From the NCBI GenBank assembly GCA_937892015.1, contig CALAUY010000202.1:1-26160 (forward strand): a stretch of 26,160 nucleotides of DNA. The letters run 5' to 3'. A model generated the notes under the pieces. That model worked only from the letters and a program-made list of their open reading frames with translations, ran no database searches and had not been told where the DNA came from. Made by a program: the position numbers and the translations under genes. The stretch's first letter is position 1. Each line of letters begins with the position of its first letter. This document shows positions 23,138 to 26,160 of this stretch, one piece after another. The stretch is from an uncultured Bacteroidales bacterium (GTDB lineage: Bacteria > Bacteroidota > Bacteroidia > Bacteroidales > Paludibacteraceae).

Positions 23138-24859
23138 ATGGAAGAAGTACAAGAAAAGTCGCTCAACTTCATCGAGCAAATCGTAGAGAAAAACCTCCAA
23201 GACGGAGTCAATGACGGACGCATCCAGACACGTTTTCCGCCCGAACCCAACGGATATCTCCACATCGGACACGTCAAAGCTATCTGTATGGATTTCGGTA
23301 TCTCCGAGAAATACAACGGCGTGTGCAATCTCCGCTTCGATGACACCAATCCCGTCAAAGAAGATACCGAGTACGTTGACTCCATCACACAAGACATCCG
23401 ATGGCTCGGCTTCCGATGGGGAAACATCTACTACGCAAGCGACTATTTCGACAAACTGTACAAGCTGGCCATTCTCTTCATCAAAGCCGGCAAAGCGTAC
23501 GTCGATGAGCAGACGGCCGAACAGATTGCCGAACAGAAAGGTACGCCAACCGAACCCGGCAGACCATCACCTTTCCGCGACCGACCTATCGAGGAGAACC
23601 TCCGGCTCTTCGAGGCAATGCAACGAGGGGAGATAGAAGATGGCAAGATGGTTCTTCGCGCCAAGATTGATATGGCCAATCCCAACATGCACTTCCGTGA
23701 CCCAATCATCTATCGCATCATCACCACTCATCCGCATCATCGCACAGGTCGCAAGTGGAACGTCTATCCGATGTACGATTTCGCACACGGACAGAGCGAT
23801 TATTTCGAGGGAGTTACACACTCTATCTGTACTCTTGAGTTCGTTGTCCATCGGCCGCTCTACGACTATTTCATCGACGAGATGCTACGTCTCTCCACAT
23901 CCGACGATTGGGGCGTTCCCGCCAACAGCCGACCTCGTCAGTTCGAGTTCAACCGACTGAACATCACCTACACAGTCATGTCCAAACGGAAGATGCTGCA
24001 ACTCGTCAACGAGGGACTCGTTCGCGGATGGGACGACCCGCGCATGCCAACCGTTTGCGGTCTTCGCCGACGCGGATACACGGCATCCGCTATCCGCGCT
24101 TTCATCGATAAAATCGGATATACCAAAGTGGAAGGAATGATTGATCTCGGTTTGCTCGAACATACTATTCGCGAAGACCTCAAAGAGACTGCACCGCGCG
24201 TCTGCGCTATCTTCGACCCCGTAAAACTGGTCCTCAACAACTTCGACGGAAAAGAGACTATCACCGCGCAAAACATCGATGGAATCGGGGATTTGGGTAC
24301 GCGTGAGATGCTTTTCGGCAAAGAACTGTGGATTGAACGTGCCGACTTTATGGAGGATGCACCCAAAGATTTCTTCCGACTCAGCCCGGGCGGTCGTGAA
24401 GTTCGGCTCAAGAACGCGTATATCATCCAAGCCACCGGCTGCGACAAAGATGCGGACGGACGAATCACGACCGTGTATGCCAATGTTGACCTCAACACCA
24501 AGTCAGGTACAGAAGGTGGCAACCGCAAAACCAAATCGACCATCAACTGGGTGGAGTGCGGTTCGGCTGTCGATGCTGAAGTGCGACTCTACGATCGACT
24601 CTTTGCTTGCGAAGACCCGTCTGCCGAAGAGGGCGATTTCCGTGACCTGCTCAATCCCGACAGTCTCAAGATAGTCAATTGCAAGGTGGAAGGTGCACTC
24701 CGAAAAGAGATGCACGAACCTGTACTACATGAAGGCATTGCCGAGCAAAACCACTACCAGTTCCTCAAACAAGGCTATTTCGTAGTCGATCCCGACACCA
24801 CAGCCGAGCACCTCGTCTTCAACCGAACGGCAAGCCTCAAAGACAACTGGAAAAAGTAG
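23138..24859 (+). CDS. glnS: Glutamine--tRNA ligase
   Basis: This 573-residue class Ib synthetase charges tRNA-Gln directly. The HIGH motif is in RFPPEPNGYLHIGHVKAI (32-49, HIGH at 42-45). NLRFDDTNPVKEDTEYVDSI follows, and the MSKRK loop is at 281-285. LRRRGYTASAIRAF and the two C-terminal anticodon-binding barrels (DPVKLVLNNF on, to DNWKK) are complete. Length is close to the bacterial standard. Presence of GlnRS implies that tRNA-Gln need not be charged by the GatCAB route. After its stop there is an A/T-rich spacer and a 27-bp repeat. Confidence 0.97.
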   Translation: MEEVQEKSLNFIEQIVEKNLQDGVNDGRIQTRFPPEPNGYLHIGHVKAICMDFGISEKYNGVCNLRFDDTNPVKEDTEYVDSITQDIRWLGFRWGNIYYASDYFDKLYKLAILFIKAGKAYVDEQTAEQIAEQKGTPTEPGRPSPFRDRPIEENLRLFEAMQRGEIEDGKMVLRAKIDMANPNMHFRDPIIYRIITTHPHHRTGRKWNVYPMYDFAHGQSDYFEGVTHSICTLEFVVHRPLYDYFIDEMLRLSTSDDWGVPANSRPRQFEFNRLNITYTVMSKRKMLQLVNEGLVRGWDDPRMPTVCGLRRRGYTASAIRAFIDKIGYTKVEGMIDLGLLEHTIREDLKETAPRVCAIFDPVKLVLNNFDGKETITAQNIDGIGDLGTREMLFGKELWIERADFMEDAPKDFFRLSPGGREVRLKNAYIIQATGCDKDADGRITTVYANVDLNTKSGTEGGNRKTKSTINWVECGSAVDAEVRLYDRLFACEDPSAEEGDFRDLLNPDSLKIVNCKVEGALRKEMHEPVLHEGIAEQNHYQFLKQGYFVVDPDTTAEHLVFNRTASLKDNWKK

Positions 24860-24875
24860 TGTTTTTTGATTCAGT

Positions 24876-24966
24876 AACTTGCAACTTGCAGAGCGAACCA
24901 AAATAGAGTAACTTGCGGAGCGAACCAAAATAGAGAAATTTGCAATACGAGCCCCAAATAGAGCAA
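24876..24966. repeat. 27-bp tandem repeat running into the start of the next gene
   Basis: Units beginning TTGC(A/G)GAGCGAACCAAAA start at 24886 and 24913, and a diverged third copy (TTGCAATACGAGCCCCAAA) starts at 24940, a constant 27-bp step. A partial TTGCAAC copy lies at 24879. The third copy is coding: it supplies the TTG start and first codons (MQYEPQIEQL) of the HsdR-N-like gene. The first two copies hold an in-frame TAG. Two copies of TAACTTGC in the array differ by one T from the -7 promoter element TAACTTTGC. Confidence 0.9.
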
Positions 24967-25377
24967 CTTGGCAACAAGGATTATATCCTCTGTTCATGGA
25001 GGCGGAAATACGTCCGTCTCACGCCCGAAGAGTGGGTTAGGCAACATTTTCTGCACGCACTCGTTGAAGATTTCGGTTATCCGCAGTCGCTCATTGCCGT
25101 TGAAGCCGCCATCACGGTCGGCGAAGTCTCCAAACGTTGTGATGCCATCGTCTATAACGCCGCTCTGCAGCCGCTTTGCCTCATCGAATTCAAAGCTCCG
25201 ACAGTCAGTCTCTCGCAACGCGTTTTCGACCAAATGGCCGTTTATAACCGACGACTCGGAGTGCGCTTTTTCTTCCTTTCCAACGGCAAATTCCACTGCG
25301 CTTGCCGCGTTTTGGACCACACGTACGAACGATTACCAAGCATCCCTTTATACGCACAAATATGTCAGAATACGTAA
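24940..25377 (+). CDS. HsdR N-terminal-domain-like protein (PD-(D/E)XK fold), stand-alone
   Basis: The protein has 145 residues. It matches the HSDR_N_2-type proteins I know from Bacteroidota: RRKYVRLTPEEWVRQHFLHAL (about 21-41), SLIAVEAAI, then a nuclease-like core KRCDAIVYN (Asp), LCLIEFKAP (Glu-x-Lys) and VFDQMAVYNRRLGVRFFFLSNG. The D..ExK pair is kept, so a PD-(D/E)XK nuclease fold is likely, but no helicase domain or other restriction genes are attached. An in-frame stop at 24931-24933 forces the TTG 24940 start inside the 27-bp repeat. The end overlaps phoH by 16 nt. A house-keeping role is more likely than restriction. Confidence 0.75.
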   Translation: MQYEPQIEQLGNKDYILCSWRRKYVRLTPEEWVRQHFLHALVEDFGYPQSLIAVEAAITVGEVSKRCDAIVYNAALQPLCLIEFKAPTVSLSQRVFDQMAVYNRRLGVRFFFLSNGKFHCACRVLDHTYERLPSIPLYAQICQNT

Positions 25378-26160
25378 TTGAACTCAACGACGCGCTTGAT
25401 ACGGCCACGTTCTATGGCGTCAACAACCGCAACATCACTTGCCTCAAAAACATGCATCCCAAAGTGCGTGTTATCGCGCGCGGATACCAAATCAAAGTGA
25501 GCGGAAGTGCCGATGAAATCGAGGATTTTGAGCGTGATTTGCACAAAGCCGAGCAGTTCTGCATCGACAACAACACCCTCACCGAAGAAATCATCCTCGA
25601 CCTCATCAAGGGCGAGCAACCGGTTGCGTTTCGTCACGACAACCTCATCTTGCACGGTGTCAACGGACGTTCTATCCTCGCACGCACGCCCAACCAACAA
25701 CGACTCTTCAGCGATTTCGACAAAAACGACCTCCTCTTTGCCGTCGGACCTGCCGGTTCCGGAAAGACGTATGTCGCTATTGCTCTGGCCGTCAGAGCCC
25801 TCAAAAACAAGGAAGTCAAGCGCATCATCCTCTCGCGACCGGCTGTTGAAGCAGGCGAGAAACTGGGTTTTCTGCCCGGCGACATGCGCGAGAAAATCGA
25901 CCCGTATCTCCAGCCGCTCTACGACGCATTGCAAGACATGATTCCCGCAGTCAAACTGGAAGAGTACATCGAGAAAGGAACCATCCAGATTGCGCCGCTT
26001 GCTTTCATGCGCGGACGCACACTCTCTGATGCTGTCGTCATCCTCGATGAAGCACAGAACACCACCGTTCCGCAAATCAAGATGTTCCTCACGCGACTCG
26101 GACTCGGCGGAAAGATGATTATCACCGGCGATCTCACCCAAGTGGACCTGCCGAAAAGCA
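25362..26160 (+). CDS. PhoH-family ATPase (partial, runs off the window)
   Basis: ATG 25362 lies within the end of the upstream gene (16-nt overlap), and the frame is open to the last base, giving 266 residues of an expected 310-330. The N-terminal KH-like part (about 1-100) includes VRVIARGYQIKVSGSADEI. The PhoH P-loop NTPase follows: Walker A AVGPAGSGKTYVA (127-139), LSRPAVEAGEKLGFLPGDM, and Walker B VVILDEAQNTT (225-235), then IITGDLTQVDLP. PhoH/YbeZ-type proteins are cytoplasmic ATPases thought to act in RNA or ribosome metabolism with YbeY. Only the last part, past sensor I, is outside the window. Confidence 0.94.
   Translation, partial: MSEYVIELNDALDTATFYGVNNRNITCLKNMHPKVRVIARGYQIKVSGSADEIEDFERDLHKAEQFCIDNNTLTEEIILDLIKGEQPVAFRHDNLILHGVNGRSILARTPNQQRLFSDFDKNDLLFAVGPAGSGKTYVAIALAVRALKNKEVKRIILSRPAVEAGEKLGFLPGDMREKIDPYLQPLYDALQDMIPAVKLEEYIEKGTIQIAPLAFMRGRTLSDAVVILDEAQNTTVPQIKMFLTRLGLGGKMIITGDLTQVDLPKS

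Noticed and set aside
24940..25377. Type I restriction enzyme subunit
   Set aside because: Only the N-terminal nuclease-like domain is present (145 residues) and no hsdM, hsdS or helicase domain adjoins it.
25365..26141. 258-codon minus-strand ORF at the right end
   Set aside because: The plus strand encodes PhoH with intact Walker A and B motifs over the same bases; the ORF is its shadow.

Overview
The window looks like chromosomal DNA of an anaerobic member of the Bacteroidales (Bacteroidota). Three things point there. (1) Gene order: a DUF6089/PorG-type outer-membrane protein, then uppS-bamA-ompH-ompH, and later HD phosphohydrolase-lpxD-lpxC-lpxA. (2) Promoters carry the Bacteroidota-specific -33 TTG / -7 TAnnTTTG pair, and there are no Shine-Dalgarno sequences. 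(3) Most genes have a moderately high-GC, even codon style. I see no rRNA, tRNA, CRISPR array, IS element or integrase. No gap without a gene exceeds about 300 bases.

Layout. Positions 1-1733 (minus strand) hold a DUF3987 ATPase-like gene with a remarkable 12-copy repeat near its 3' end. Positions 2004-12443 (plus) form a long envelope-biogenesis run: PorG-like protein, uppS, bamA, two ompH/skp chaperones, a 38-codon gene, an MFS transporter, murF, a membrane-anchored coiled-coil protein and cysS. Positions 12565-18171 are a self-contained unit bounded by a clear promoter and a clear intrinsic terminator: hypB, a 941-residue multi-cluster iron-sulfur flavoprotein, hypA, a 108-residue membrane protein and a DUF5692-like polytopic membrane protein. 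Positions 18244-24859 carry a second outer-membrane barrel protein, an HD phosphohydrolase, lpxD, lpxC, lpxA and glnS. Positions 24860-26160 hold a 27-bp repeat, a small HsdR-N-like nuclease-fold protein and phoH, which runs off the window.

How the genes work together. UppS makes the lipid carrier for peptidoglycan and surface glycans, MurF finishes the muropeptide precursor, Skp-like chaperones deliver outer-membrane proteins to BamA, and LpxD/LpxC/LpxA start lipid A synthesis, so much of the window is cell-envelope assembly. The 12.6-18.1 kb unit is different. It combines nickel-insertion proteins (HypA, HypB) with a large NAD(P)H/ferredoxin-type oxidoreductase and two membrane proteins, yet has no hydrogenase or urease subunits in view. 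It is my main candidate for an undescribed system.

Other main points: the DUF3987 repeat, conserved as DNA at about 22-bp spacing and translated in two different frames; an LpxC lacking the FabZ domain to which it is fused in typical Bacteroidota; several low-complexity repeats that begin exactly at the stop codon of the upstream gene; and a coupled 38-codon gene between ompH and the MFS gene.
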